From Pseudomonas marginalis (lineage in GTDB: Bacteria; Pseudomonadota; Gammaproteobacteria; Pseudomonadales; Pseudomonadaceae), in NCBI RefSeq assembly GCF_900105325.1, contig NZ_FNSU01000001.1, forward strand, positions 682,001 to 746,000: DNA of 64,000 nucleotides, read 5' to 3'. Below the pieces are notes generated by a model. The model saw only the letters and a list, made by a program, of their open reading frames with translations, ran no database searches and had not been told where the DNA came from. Below, piece by piece: positions 16,776 to 24,971 of the stretch. Positions within the stretch are counted from its first letter, which is position 1; every line of letters begins with the position of its first letter. A program made the translations under genes and the position numbers.

Positions 16776-18647
16776 ATGCAACCTATTCAATTCTTTGCCG
16801 CAAGGGCTGAAGACGGCGTGCTATTGCCCGGAGCAACGGTGAGTGTGCTTGTCTCCGGGAGTGAGACGTTGGCGCCGCTGTTTTCCGATGCAGCGGCGAC
16901 CGTTGTCTTAGCCAACCCCATGCATGCCGATGCCAGTGCGCGGGTGTTCTTCTACACCGCGGCGGCCCGCATCGATATTCAGATCGGCTATGCGGGGTAC
17001 CGAGCGCCGCTGCTGCAGGGCATCGGTACCAGTGATCCGGTGGATATGATCAATGCGGAAATTGATCGCCTCAACCGCGATATGGTCGATGGAAAAGTGC
17101 ATGCCACTGTCGCGGCAGGTCTTCTGTCGACGGTCGACGGCCAGTCTTTTTACGTCGAGCCCACTTCGCCAGATATATCGCGCAGCCTGTATGTGCGGGT
17201 CAGTGCCACGGAGGCCAGGCACGTCTCCGATGACCCCTCTGTGGGCTACATCGCAGAGATAGACGTGCGCACCTCTGCGGTTGAGAGCGGCACGTTTAAT
17301 GGATTGGAGCTGCGCTTTGTTCGATTGGCCGTAGAGTCCGGTTACACCTGGGCGCTGGTGGATTCGGTTGGACGCATGGCGCTGGGTTGCCGGGTGGATG
17401 GCTCACTCGTGGGCAAGTTCATGCTGCGAGACGGCACTGTCGATCGCAACACGCTGAAACTCGACCTCGACGGATTTATCGCCAAGGCGTTGGACCCCCA
17501 GTCGGGATACGCGTGGGCAGTGATCGATACCCTGGGACGGATTGGTCTGGCTCTTCGAGTGGACGGTACCGTTACCGGGAAATTCTTGCTCGGCACCAGT
17601 GCCGTACCTCGCAAAGCGCTGGGGGCCGATCTGTCGGGCTTCATTGCGGTTCAACTGAGCCCAGAGTCCGGCTATGTCTGGGCCGTTGTTGATGCGGTTG
17701 GCCGCATTGCGCTTGGCATCACCACAGCCGGCAAAACCGTGGGTAATTTTGATATTCATATCCCCGATGTGACAGGGATCGAGTACCTCAAACCGGTTCA
17801 TGACCTGCTTTGTGTAGGGGACTCCCTGACAGCCAATAGCAGCCAGGTCACCTGGCGGGAGCAACTTGCGCCCCTGATCAGTGCGCGGACCATTGTGAAT
17901 GGCGGCATTGGCGGCCAGACCTCTCGCCAGATCGCCGCGCGTTTCGGTGCTGGTACCGCACTGCTGACCGTCACGGACAACCAGATCCCGGCCTCGGGTT
18001 CGGTGACGGTCACTGCGTTGAGCACCTTATTGCTGTCCACGCCCGCGACCAATTCCGGCACCTACACGTTGCCAGGTACCTTGGGCGGCATCCATGGGAC
18101 GCTTACGTGCACGCACAGTGAGACAGGGGACTCGTCGGACGTTTACACGTTTGCTCGGGATGCTGCCGGAGACGCCCGATACAGCGCGCCCAAGTCGCCG
18201 TTTGTGCCCGACGTTCCCGGTGACGGGTTTTACACCGAGATCATCTGGATGGGCCGCAACAACCTCGACAACATCGAGCAGATCAAGGCCGACATCCGGG
18301 CGATGGTGGGAGTGCAGAAAACCGTTGAAAAGCGCTATCTGATCATCACGCCGCCGCTTGGCGGTAACCCGACACCGGGCACGTCGACGGGGGAGGGGGT
18401 CGGTACCGCCACCTACAACAACTGCGTCGCGCTGGAAGATTGGGCCACCACCGAGTATGGCGATCGCGTGATCAAGATCCGCGAGTGGCTGATGCAGTTC
18501 AACGACGGCAGCGCCGACGATCTGGACGACGTGGCCAAGGGCGTGGTTCCGCGTTCGCTGCGGCTGGACATCATTCACAACACCACGATCAGCAACGGGC
18601 ATATCGCCCGTCGCATCGCCTACGAAATTAACCGGAGGTCCTGGTAA
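16776..18647 (+). CDS. Tail fibre/spike with three tandem repeats and an SGNH esterase domain
   Basis: 623 residues. The N-terminus (MQPIQFFAARAEDGVLLPGA) looks like a tail attachment domain. Three repeats of about 55 residues begin near residues 186, 241 and 295, each with SGY-WA-x2-D-x2-GR and then a Gly-Lys-Phe or Gly-Asn-Phe strand. The C-terminal half is an SGNH/GDSL hydrolase: VGDSLTANS (Ser), GGIGGQTSRQI (Gly), MGRNN (Asn) and DIIHNT (Asp and His). Such domains remove acyl groups from surface sugars. This is probably the receptor-recognition enzyme of the particle. It overlaps the next gene by one base. Confidence 0.82.
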   Translation: MQPIQFFAARAEDGVLLPGATVSVLVSGSETLAPLFSDAAATVVLANPMHADASARVFFYTAAARIDIQIGYAGYRAPLLQGIGTSDPVDMINAEIDRLNRDMVDGKVHATVAAGLLSTVDGQSFYVEPTSPDISRSLYVRVSATEARHVSDDPSVGYIAEIDVRTSAVESGTFNGLELRFVRLAVESGYTWALVDSVGRMALGCRVDGSLVGKFMLRDGTVDRNTLKLDLDGFIAKALDPQSGYAWAVIDTLGRIGLALRVDGTVTGKFLLGTSAVPRKALGADLSGFIAVQLSPESGYVWAVVDAVGRIALGITTAGKTVGNFDIHIPDVTGIEYLKPVHDLLCVGDSLTANSSQVTWREQLAPLISARTIVNGGIGGQTSRQIAARFGAGTALLTVTDNQIPASGSVTVTALSTLLLSTPATNSGTYTLPGTLGGIHGTLTCTHSETGDSSDVYTFARDAAGDARYSAPKSPFVPDVPGDGFYTEIIWMGRNNLDNIEQIKADIRAMVGVQKTVEKRYLIITPPLGGNPTPGTSTGEGVGTATYNNCVALEDWATTEYGDRVIKIREWLMQFNDGSADDLDDVAKGVVPRSLRLDIIHNTTISNGHIARRIAYEINRRSW

Positions 18648-19486
18648 TGGCCGGACAAAAAACCGTGCTGGATGGCATCACCTTCACCGATACGACGTTG
18701 CCCATTCTGCGTTCCGATGCATTGCTGAGTGCGGGGTCGCTGTATCTGTTCGACTTGGGGCATAGCTTGGGTGGTGTGAGCGGAGTGCCGGCAGCGGGAG
18801 CTGTTATCCCCAATATCGCTTACGCCGAAGCGGCAGCGGTGCTCGGTGCGGGTACCGAGAGCAGCTTGGCGGGTGTGTTCAGCAGTAATGCGGTCGCAGC
18901 TGACGCTCTGTTTGAGAGGACGCCCAAGAAGGGGCTGCACGCCATTTACAGCCAGGTGAACAACACGGTGAGTGGTCATGGTTCACAGATCAATGTCGCA
19001 ACCGCGATCCGCGACTACATCATCGCTAACAAGACTCACCTGTTCTATTTCTCGGTATGGACGCACCGTACACGTGCAGCACTCGCAACCGGTCACCGGT
19101 ACATGGAGATCGGTAGCGGCGGCAACTTCCTGGGATACATGAGTGGCGCCGGAAACACCGGCAAGGCTTCCGGGCTATACAACGTCGTCGGTGGTGCCAA
19201 CGCCGTGGCCAACCGGTACTCCTCAATGCGAGCGTCTGCGGGGAGTAGTGATACGGTTGCGGCAGCGGCCGGGAGCATTATTTTCGGTAACGGTGGGTCA
19301 GGTTCCGCGCTGACCAATCAATGCCCCTCTGACATCTTCTATCGCGGCTACTGCGAGGATCTGACCGTGTCGGGGCGAACCTATGCTGACGTCGACGCCC
19401 TCGACAAAGCGCTATGGGATGCCGCTTTCGCGGCAGGTGGCCGGTTTGCTGGTGACACCTTTACGGCACCGTCGACCTTCCCATAG
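18647..19486 (+). CDS. Tail-associated protein, second fibre component (unknown)
   Basis: 279 residues, rich in Gly, Ala, Ser and Thr. Its start overlaps the stop of the esterase fibre (TAATG), so the two are probably coupled. A central segment (LFYFSVWTHRTRAALATGHRYMEI) and an end with FIYRGY-like and SGRTYADVDALDKALW motifs resemble lectin/concanavalin-type particle proteins, but no family can be named. Possible roles are fibre tip, fibre chaperone or carbohydrate-binding subunit. Confidence 0.65.
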   Translation: MAGQKTVLDGITFTDTTLPILRSDALLSAGSLYLFDLGHSLGGVSGVPAAGAVIPNIAYAEAAAVLGAGTESSLAGVFSSNAVAADALFERTPKKGLHAIYSQVNNTVSGHGSQINVATAIRDYIIANKTHLFYFSVWTHRTRAALATGHRYMEIGSGGNFLGYMSGAGNTGKASGLYNVVGGANAVANRYSSMRASAGSSDTVAAAAGSIIFGNGGSGSALTNQCPSDIFYRGYCEDLTVSGRTYADVDALDKALWDAAFAAGGRFAGDTFTAPSTFP

Positions 19487-19518
19487 TTGGCTAGGTAAAC
19501 CGATCAGCCCGCCGCAAC

Positions 19519-19707
19519 TCATGGTTTGCGGCGGAAGCGGAATTTTTCCCAGCCATTTTTGAACCTGAAAGTTCCGGTGTCTCCTCTGAGAGCGTAAAGA
19601 CTCGCTCTGTAACAAGCAGTAAATCGAGAGAATCCAAGGCGTCTGATTCTTTTATAGACCCAAACCCATCCGTGGCGATTGGTAGTTTTGGCGGGCCTAT
19701 GAACCAT
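19519..19707 (-). CDS. Small basic protein, unknown
   Basis: 62 residues, read against the phage operon. GGAGG lies 9 bases before the ATG at 19707, the best ribosome site in this gap. The protein is very basic (Lys/Arg-rich, pattern HRPAKTTNRHGWVWVYKR and FRFKNGWEKFRFRRK). A GC hairpin (CCGCCGCAA / TTGCGGCGG) overlaps its 3' end. The gap between the fibre gene and endolysin holds nothing else but the terminator at 19881. No family is recognised. Confidence 0.5.
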   Translation of the reverse strand: MVHRPAKTTNRHGWVWVYKRIRRLGFSRFTACYRASLYALRGDTGTFRFKNGWEKFRFRRKP

Positions 19708-19880
19708 TAACGTGTTCCTCCGTAGCGAAATTTGGCGCAGATGATAGCGATGTGCCCCACCACAAAGGCTGTCAATTAATAACAAGACGGAACTTCTTAA
19801 TACGACGAGATTCCTGGCCCCATTCGTTTGAGTGCAGCACCGTATAAAACGAATTCAACAGAGTTTCATTCACCTCTAAT

Positions 19881-19904
19881 CCCCGCCGTTGTGCGGGTTT
19901 TTTT
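19881..19904 (+). terminator. Intrinsic terminator just upstream of the endolysin gene
   Basis: CCCGC / GCGGG stem with a six-base loop followed by seven T, ending 18 bases before the endolysin ATG. It would stop late transcripts from the tail genes unless they are anti-terminated, and separates tail from lysis genes. Confidence 0.75.
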
Positions 19905-19921
19905 CGCCTGGAGAAAAGGCT

Positions 19922-20431
19922 ATGGCACGACTTTCGACCACCCAAGCGGGCAGCCGCAATGCTCTGGCTTTCCTCGACATGCTCGCTTGGTCCGAGGGGA
20001 CCAGCACATCGCCGGCCACTGCCCTGGATGGCTACGACGTCATCGTGACGGGCATCGACAGAAAGCCTGAGGTCTTCACAGATTTCAGTGATCACCCCTT
20101 CGCAAAGGGGCGCCGCTCGAAGGCCATCAACAGCAAGGGCCTGACCTCAAATGCCTCGGGCCGGTACCAGCAGATGCTCAAGGACTGGCCGTATTACCGA
20201 ACGCTGTTGGCCCTGCCTGACTTCAGCCCGATCAGCCAGGACCTGCTGGCTCTGCAGCACATCCGCGAATGCCGCGCACTACCGGACGTGCATGCAGGCC
20301 GGGTCGAATCCGCAATCGCAAAGTGCCGGAATATTTGGGCAAGCCTGCCTGGTGCAGGGTATGGCCAGCGTGAACACCGGCTTGATGATCTGATCCAGCA
20401 GTACCGCTTGGCGGGTGGAGTGCTGTCATGA
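19922..20431 (+). CDS. Endolysin, lambda R-type lytic transglycosylase (GH104)
   Basis: 169 residues. It shares lambda R signatures along its length: AFLDMLAWSEGT with the catalytic Glu, GYDVIV, FTDFSDHPFAKG, SGRYQ, DFSPISQDLLALQHIRE and NIWASLPGAGYGQ. The enzyme cuts glycan strands of peptidoglycan at the end of the lytic cycle. There is no signal peptide, so a holin should release it. No holin gene is evident in this prophage's lysis block. GGAGAAA precedes the ATG. It overlaps the next gene by four bases. Confidence 0.93.
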   Translation: MARLSTTQAGSRNALAFLDMLAWSEGTSTSPATALDGYDVIVTGIDRKPEVFTDFSDHPFAKGRRSKAINSKGLTSNASGRYQQMLKDWPYYRTLLALPDFSPISQDLLALQHIRECRALPDVHAGRVESAIAKCRNIWASLPGAGYGQREHRLDDLIQQYRLAGGVLS

Positions 20432-20736
20432 CGGCATTACGGAAAGTGTCACGCTGCCTGGCTCAAGCCGAAGCAGATCGGCTGTATTTCGAATGCCCGG
20501 GATGCGGCATCGCGCATGGTGTTTCACATGGGAATGGACCAGGGCCACGGTGGGGGTGGAATGGGAACTTGGACGCGCCAACGTTCACGCCAAGCATTCT
20601 GGTCAGATACATCTGGTCTGACGGCCCCCGGGTTTGTCATTCGTTCGTGACCGGTGGGCGCATTCAGTTTCTCGATGACTGCACTCACCATCTGGCGGGG
20701 CAGACCATCGACCTACCCGATTGGGAGGATGAGTAA
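20428..20736 (+). CDS. Lysis-cassette accessory protein, DUF6527-like
   Basis: 102 residues, beta-rich, with CPGCG-AHGV (a possible zinc knuckle, one Cys pair), WNGNLDAPTFTPSILV and CHSFVTGGRIQFLDDCTH, which match the conserved blocks of small phage proteins annotated DUF6527. They occur between endolysin and spanin genes of many Pseudomonas phages; the role is not known. Start and stop overlap the neighbours (ATGA, TAATG). Confidence 0.72.
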   Translation: MTALRKVSRCLAQAEADRLYFECPGCGIAHGVSHGNGPGPRWGWNGNLDAPTFTPSILVRYIWSDGPRVCHSFVTGGRIQFLDDCTHHLAGQTIDLPDWEDE

Positions 20737-21245
20737 TGCTGACCACACCACAGAAACTGGCAGTCTTGCTGATCGCGATGATCATTGCGTTCGGCGCGGC
20801 CTGGCAGGTGCAAGCGTGGCGTTACGCTGGAAAGCTCGCGAGCCAGGCCGCGCTGCAGGCTGACGATCTAAACAATCTGACCCAGGCCGCGCTCCGCCAG
20901 CAGCAGGCCGAGCAGGACAAGCGCCTGGCCACAGAGCAACAACTCGCCGTCTCCGATCAACAGCACACCCGAGAACTGTCCGATGCCAAACGTAATCAGG
21001 CTCTATTGCGTGACCGCCTTGCTACTGCTGATGTGCGGCTGTCAGTCCTTCTCGACGCTTCGGATTCAGCCAGTGGCTGTAAAGTGTCTGCCGCCCCCAG
21101 CTCCATCGGCGTGGTTCATGCAGCCGGTCGAGCCCAACTTGACCCTGCGCATGCTCAACGAATTATCGGCATCACCGATGCCGGCGACCAAGGACTGATC
21201 GCTTTAAAAGCGTGCCAGGCATATATAAATGCCGTAATGCGATAA
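20736..21245 (+). CDS. Inner-membrane spanin subunit Rz
   Basis: 169 residues: one N-terminal membrane segment (LAVLLIAMIIAFGAAW), then a Gln/Ala-rich coiled coil (about 40-105) and a C-terminal periplasmic region. With Rz1 it would span the periplasm and disrupt the outer membrane in the last lysis step. The Rz1 gene is embedded in another frame at 20983-21198. A homologous pair is found at 31480, with almost the same C-terminus. Confidence 0.88.
   Translation: MLTTPQKLAVLLIAMIIAFGAAWQVQAWRYAGKLASQAALQADDLNNLTQAALRQQQAEQDKRLATEQQLAVSDQQHTRELSDAKRNQALLRDRLATADVRLSVLLDASDSASGCKVSAAPSSIGVVHAAGRAQLDPAHAQRIIGITDAGDQGLIALKACQAYINAVMR
20983..21198 (+). CDS. Outer-membrane spanin lipoprotein Rz1 (embedded in Rz)
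   Basis: 71 residues in the +1 frame of Rz. The signal peptide VTALLLLMCGC carries a lipobox before Cys20, then a Pro-rich linker (CLPPPAPSAWF), the standard make-up of Rz1. The nested position inside Rz is as in lambda. The first ATG is assumed; no strong ribosome site is visible. Confidence 0.85.
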   Translation: MPNVIRLYCVTALLLLMCGCQSFSTLRIQPVAVKCLPPPAPSAWFMQPVEPNLTLRMLNELSASPMPATKD

Positions 21246-21357
21246 CCTATACGTATGCTGCGAGTACGATAGTAATAGTTCTACGTAGAAATAGAGTTTG
21301 CGTGCTGTGTAAATGAAGGGCGCTGTTTGGTCAACGTAAAATCAGTTCAAGCTCCGG
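21246..21357. other. Short gap between spanin and reverse small genes
   Basis: 112 bases of A/T-rich sequence between the Rz stop and the 3' end of the reverse gene at 21358. It has a G/C drop compared with the tail genes, and I see no clear terminator. Nothing else supported. Confidence 0.5.
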
Positions 21358-21597
21358 CTACTGTTTCTCTGCACGCGAAATCTTTCCATCACCCACCTCA
21401 TCTGAATAGCTTAATAATTTAACTTCCATGTCATGATAGTTTAACGCCATCGTCATGATTTCGTTCGCACCTGTCTCATCCCCCTGTGTAAGAAGGGTTT
21501 CCGCTATCCTTAGAAGGTCGATGCTGGCCCATTTTAGAAGAGCGGCCGCTTCTCTGAGGTCTCGGCTAAGCTGCTGACATGGTTTAGGGAGCGACAT
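21358..21597 (-). CDS. Small helical protein, unknown (second of a reverse pair)
   Basis: 79 residues, predicted to be almost all helix by composition (LREAAALLKWASIDLLRIAETLL, then an acidic loop). It begins three bases after the stop of 21601-21789 and would share a transcript with it. Placed after the lysis genes, in the usual lysogenic-conversion slot. No family recognised. Confidence 0.6.
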   Translation of the reverse strand: MSLPKPCQQLSRDLREAAALLKWASIDLLRIAETLLTQGDETGANEIMTMALNYHDMEVKLLSYSDEVGDGKISRAEKQ

Positions 21598-21600
21598 AGG

Positions 21601-21789
21601 CTATGTGCTCATCAGACCTCTTAACTCAGCTACTGCAAGCTTTAACTTCTTTGCTTGGGACAAAACAGCCTCTCCCAGGCTGTCAAGTCCGTTATCTTTT
21701 AACACTGTACCTTCACGTGTCAAGCCTTCAGCCGCCTGTTCGAGTTTTCTTGCATATAGCTCAACCTGAAAGTTAGCCGAATGCCCCAT
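21601..21789 (-). CDS. Small helical protein, unknown (first of a reverse pair)
   Basis: 62 residues: MGHSANFQVELYARKLEQAAEG with heptad-like helices and a Lys-rich middle. GGAG-like sequence (GGAGAACG) lies 7 bases before the ATG. Weak all-helical likeness to its partner 21358-21597 suggests a related pair. No family recognised. Confidence 0.6.
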   Translation of the reverse strand: MGHSANFQVELYARKLEQAAEGLTREGTVLKDNGLDSLGEAVLSQAKKLKLAVAELRGLMST

Positions 21790-22169
21790 AAACGTTCTCC
21801 AACTTAGGTGATTTGGACCAATACAGTCCTATGCGAATACATAATCTAATACGCTATTTAGTACGCTGCAACAACCTCTGCCATTTGCCAATAGTTGTAA
21901 GTTTTTTGTAAATGGTTAGCCTTTGCGCTGTTTTGGTGCGCATGCTCAAGTCTGGTGCGCTATGCTTTTTGTGCGGGTGATCAACGTTTTTTTGGCGCCA
22001 TAAAAAGTGCAAAAGATTTTGCCTGCCCGTCATGTGTTTTCTTGTTTTTATTATTTGCAGATTTGGTTGTTTTTAGGCTAAAGATAGTTCGTCGTCCGTC
22101 GACATAAGAGGTGACACGCCTTTAGCGTGAACGCCCCGTTATCTAATGATGCTTCGTTAGGAGAAGGTC
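21790..22169. other. A/T-rich regulatory region before the chemoreceptor
   Basis: 380 bases without a supported gene. It divides two transcripts that leave in opposite directions. It is rich in T runs (a stretch near 21970-22075) and holds the candidate flagellar sigma factor promoter at 22079-22107. GGAGAAGG before the ATG at 22170 is the ribosome site. Confidence 0.55.
22079..22107 (+). promoter_or_regulatory. Candidate FliA (sigma-28) promoter of the chemoreceptor gene
   Basis: TAAAG at 22079-22083, a 15-base spacer and TCGACATAA at 22099-22107 resemble the flagellar consensus TAAAG-N15-GCCGATAA, with one extra base in the second box. It sits 63 bases before the chemoreceptor start. Known chemoreceptor genes in gamma-proteobacteria often use this class of promoter. 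Not an exact match. Confidence 0.4.
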
Positions 22170-23825
22170 ATGACCAGCAGCAATCAAATAGCTCGTTCGG
22201 GGTTGACCGTTAAGTGGCGGTTAATGCTCTCTACTTTCATCATCATTGCCGCTTTCTTTGGATTGTCGGCTTATCTGATTTATCAGATAAAAGTAGCGAC
22301 TGATAATACCGGTGCGTTGTTTAATCAGGACTTTGCTAATATGGAGAAAGTCGATGGTATTGATGGTCTGCTCACTAGGGCAGATATCAATATTCTACGG
22401 ATGATTGCAATAGGTGACCCCATACAGATTCCTGAATGGAAAAAGCAGAACGAAAGTTCATTTGTTCAGATTGATGATTTAGTTTCTTCTCTGGCAGGAC
22501 GAGCATCCGGCGCACCTTCAAATAATGATGCTGAAAAACTTAAAAGTGATTATGAAAAGATGCGTGACGGTATGCGCCATCAAACTGCTGTTATTGAGTC
22601 GGGAGATATTGCTGGTGCTGCGACGGTTAACCGAGAGGAAGTGAAGCCTTTTGCGGAGCGGGTTTTCCAGACGCTTCACTCGATGCGCGAACTGGGCAAA
22701 AATCAAGCAGGTCAGAGGTATAAGGAGCAATTAGCGAGCGCTGATTTCACTCGCACAATGGCCTTAGCTACGACGCTGTTAATAGTGGGGCTTAGCGTTA
22801 TTATAACACTGTTAACCACGCGTAGTATTATTGGATCAATCGGCGGTGAGCCTAGTATGGTTGCTGATTTTACTCGCAATATTGCTCAAGGCGATCTTAC
22901 CAAGTCGATCACGGTTTCGAAAGGCGATGAAAACAGCGTCGTATTTGCAGTAGGTGTAATGCAGGAACAGCTAAGACAAACGCTACAGCAAATTTTTAAT
23001 TCGTCAGTACAACTCTCTGATGCTGCCGAAAAATTGACGACTGTTACTGAAGTTAGTGCTAGTAGCATGAAGCGGCAAAATGATGAGTTGGATATGGCTG
23101 CAACAGCGGTGAACGAGATGACCAGCGCCGTCGAAGAGGTTGCGCGTAACGCTGAACATACTGCTCGTTCCTCGGGTAGTGCTACCGGCGCAGCAGAGGA
23201 GGGTATGGCACTAGTTAGGCAAACCTCTATAGCAGTCGACAATGTGGGGGGGGATATCGCTAAGACATCGAATTTGCTCGGCGATTTGGCGGAGCAGTCT
23301 CGTGATATAGGCAAGGTTTTAGATGTCATTCGGGGCCTTGCAGAACAAACAAATCTGCTTGCATTAAACGCTGCAATCGAAGCGGCGCGAGCGGGGGAGG
23401 CAGGTCGAGGCTTCGCGGTGGTAGCCGATGAAGTCCGTGCGCTTGCCCATCGCACACAACAGTCAACTACCGAGATAGAGCGTTTGGTAACTAATGTTCA
23501 GAATGGTACAGAGCTTGCTGTAGATTCTATGCTTAGTAATACTGAACTGGTGACAAAAACACTTAGCATTGCAGAAGGCGCCAACGAAGCGCTGGGTAGA
23601 ATTAATTCAGCTGTAAGTGAAATCAATGATCTAAACCTTGTGATTGCCAGTGCATCGCAAGAGCAGGCGCATGTTGCGCGAGAGGTCGATCGCAATCTGG
23701 TAAATATCCGTGATCTGTCCGCTCAGTCAACTCAAGGCGCTGCTCACACGATGGGAGCGAGTCAAGAGTTGTCGCGCTTGGCTACAGATCTTAGTGCAAT
23801 TGTTAGTCGTTTTCGACTGAGCTAA
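22170..23825 (+). CDS. Methyl-accepting chemotaxis protein (4HB-type sensor)
   Basis: 551 residues. TM1 is about residues 17-40, followed by a helical periplasmic sensor domain (about 41-190, four-helix-bundle type), TM2 about 191-214, a HAMP region, then the cytoplasmic signalling domain with the hairpin tip EQTNLLALNAAIEAARAGEAGRGFAVVADEV-class signature (parts: LLALNAAIEAAR, GRGFAVVADEVR). It would signal to CheA/CheW at a cell pole. No C-terminal CheR-binding pentapeptide is seen. Codon use is more A/T-rich than the surrounding core genes, in agreement with its place among prophage cargo. Confidence 0.92.
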   Translation: MTSSNQIARSGLTVKWRLMLSTFIIIAAFFGLSAYLIYQIKVATDNTGALFNQDFANMEKVDGIDGLLTRADINILRMIAIGDPIQIPEWKKQNESSFVQIDDLVSSLAGRASGAPSNNDAEKLKSDYEKMRDGMRHQTAVIESGDIAGAATVNREEVKPFAERVFQTLHSMRELGKNQAGQRYKEQLASADFTRTMALATTLLIVGLSVIITLLTTRSIIGSIGGEPSMVADFTRNIAQGDLTKSITVSKGDENSVVFAVGVMQEQLRQTLQQIFNSSVQLSDAAEKLTTVTEVSASSMKRQNDELDMAATAVNEMTSAVEEVARNAEHTARSSGSATGAAEEGMALVRQTSIAVDNVGGDIAKTSNLLGDLAEQSRDIGKVLDVIRGLAEQTNLLALNAAIEAARAGEAGRGFAVVADEVRALAHRTQQSTTEIERLVTNVQNGTELAVDSMLSNTELVTKTLSIAEGANEALGRINSAVSEINDLNLVIASASQEQAHVAREVDRNLVNIRDLSAQSTQGAAHTMGASQELSRLATDLSAIVSRFRLS

Positions 23826-23864
23826 CAAGTCAGGATGATTTGGGAGTTACCTGTTAAAGACTTT

Positions 23865-23911
23865 TCTTGGGCTAATGGGTGACCTCTACATTTGTGGAGG
23901 CTCGCCCAAGA
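23865..23911. other. Imperfect hairpin downstream of the chemoreceptor
   Basis: Outer arms TCTTGGGC and GCCCAAGA and inner arms CCTC and GAGG form a structured hairpin 40 bases after the MCP stop. No T tract follows, so it may be an RNA stabiliser or a REP-like element and not a plain terminator. The following 260 bases to the methylase start hold nothing else supported. Confidence 0.45.
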
Positions 23912-24176
23912 GCTACCTATCCCAGCAGAACTGGATATCAGCATCTATTAGATTGCAGTTTTACCACTAGCCCAGTTCCGCCAGTCTGAGGGCATATCAG
24001 GTTCTCAAAGAAGTATTTACAACGAAGTAAAGGAGCGGCCGGGCAAGATGCGTCAACATCTAACCCGGTCACTTTCCCCGCAGACCATACCTGCAAGTCC
24101 AGCCAAGGCTCCTGCTTCGTGCACAAAGCGATATGAGCCTAGCACTGTTTATCCATACAGCAAAGGTCTTGCTTTT

Positions 24177-24971
24177 ATGTCCTCCCCCATTATCCCTTGG
24201 ATGGGCGGTAAACGCCGTCTAGCCGATCGCCTTATCCCACTCTTTCCACCTCATGAATGTTACGTCGAGGTCTTCGCTGGCGGCGCCGCACTCTACTTCT
24301 TGCGCCCCCAGGCTGCGCCGGTTGAGGTTCTCAATGATATCAACGGCGAGCTGGTGACGCTGTACCGCGTGGTGCAGAACCACCTGGAAGAATTTGTGCG
24401 CCAGTTCAAATGGGCGCTCAGTTCGCGCCAGGTGTTCGAGTGGCAGAAGATGACCCGCCCTGAAACCCTCACCGACATCCAGCGCGCGGCTCGGTTTTTC
24501 TACCTGCAGCACCATGCATTTGCTGGCAAGGTGACGGGGCAGACGTTTGGTACTGCGACTACAGGCCCGGCGATCAATCTGTTGCGGATCGAGGAAAATC
24601 TATCTGCAGCTTGGCAGCGCCTTTCCGGCACTTATGTCGAAAACCTGGGTTGGCTAGAGTGCGCAGAGCGCTACGACCGTGACCACACTTTCCACTACAT
24701 GGATCCGCCTTACTGGCAGACGGCTGGCTATGGCATGGACTTTCCCTATGAGAACTACGAGCGGATGGCCGATTTTATGCGCCGCTGTAAGGGCAAGGTG
24801 ATGGTCAGCATCAACGATCATCCCGAGATCCGGCGCGTGTTTGATGGGTTTCACTTCGAGATGATTGATATTCGATACAGCACCGCTAATCTGCGGCAGG
24901 GGAAAGCGGAAGTCAGTGGAGAGTTGGTCATCATGAATTGGGAGCCGGCAGCATTGGGGAGCCTGTTCTAA
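24177..24971 (+). CDS. DNA adenine methylase (D12 class, N6)
   Basis: 264 residues. Motif I region PWMGGKRRLADRL at the N-terminus, FAGGAALYF and the catalytic DPPYW motif (DPPY) at about residue 176, followed by a conserved C-terminal SINDHPEIRRVF block, mark a D12-type N6-adenine methyltransferase (Dam-like fold). The ATG at 24177 places the GGK block near the N-terminus, as usual; the open frame goes further up without a ribosome site. It is a solitary methylase (no restriction gene beside it), in the lysogenic-conversion region. Confidence 0.9.
   Translation: MSSPIIPWMGGKRRLADRLIPLFPPHECYVEVFAGGAALYFLRPQAAPVEVLNDINGELVTLYRVVQNHLEEFVRQFKWALSSRQVFEWQKMTRPETLTDIQRAARFFYLQHHAFAGKVTGQTFGTATTGPAINLLRIEENLSAAWQRLSGTYVENLGWLECAERYDRDHTFHYMDPPYWQTAGYGMDFPYENYERMADFMRRCKGKVMVSINDHPEIRRVFDGFHFEMIDIRYSTANLRQGKAEVSGELVIMNWEPAALGSLF

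Larger units (their letters stand above)
1..24971. mobile_element. Prophage (siphophage type), late half plus cargo; left end outside window
   Basis: Head, tail and lysis genes follow each other in lambda-like order from terminase (2) to spanins (21245), all on the + strand with short gaps or overlaps. Cargo genes follow: two small reverse genes, a chemoreceptor and an adenine methylase. The right boundary is inferred. The last phage-like gene ends at 24971 and the chromosomal or tailocin-locus DUF2388 gene ends at 25498, so attR should lie between them. No integrase, Cro/CI or replication gene is visible, so the early region must lie left of the window. Whether the chemoreceptor lies inside the prophage depends on that boundary. 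Confidence 0.85.
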
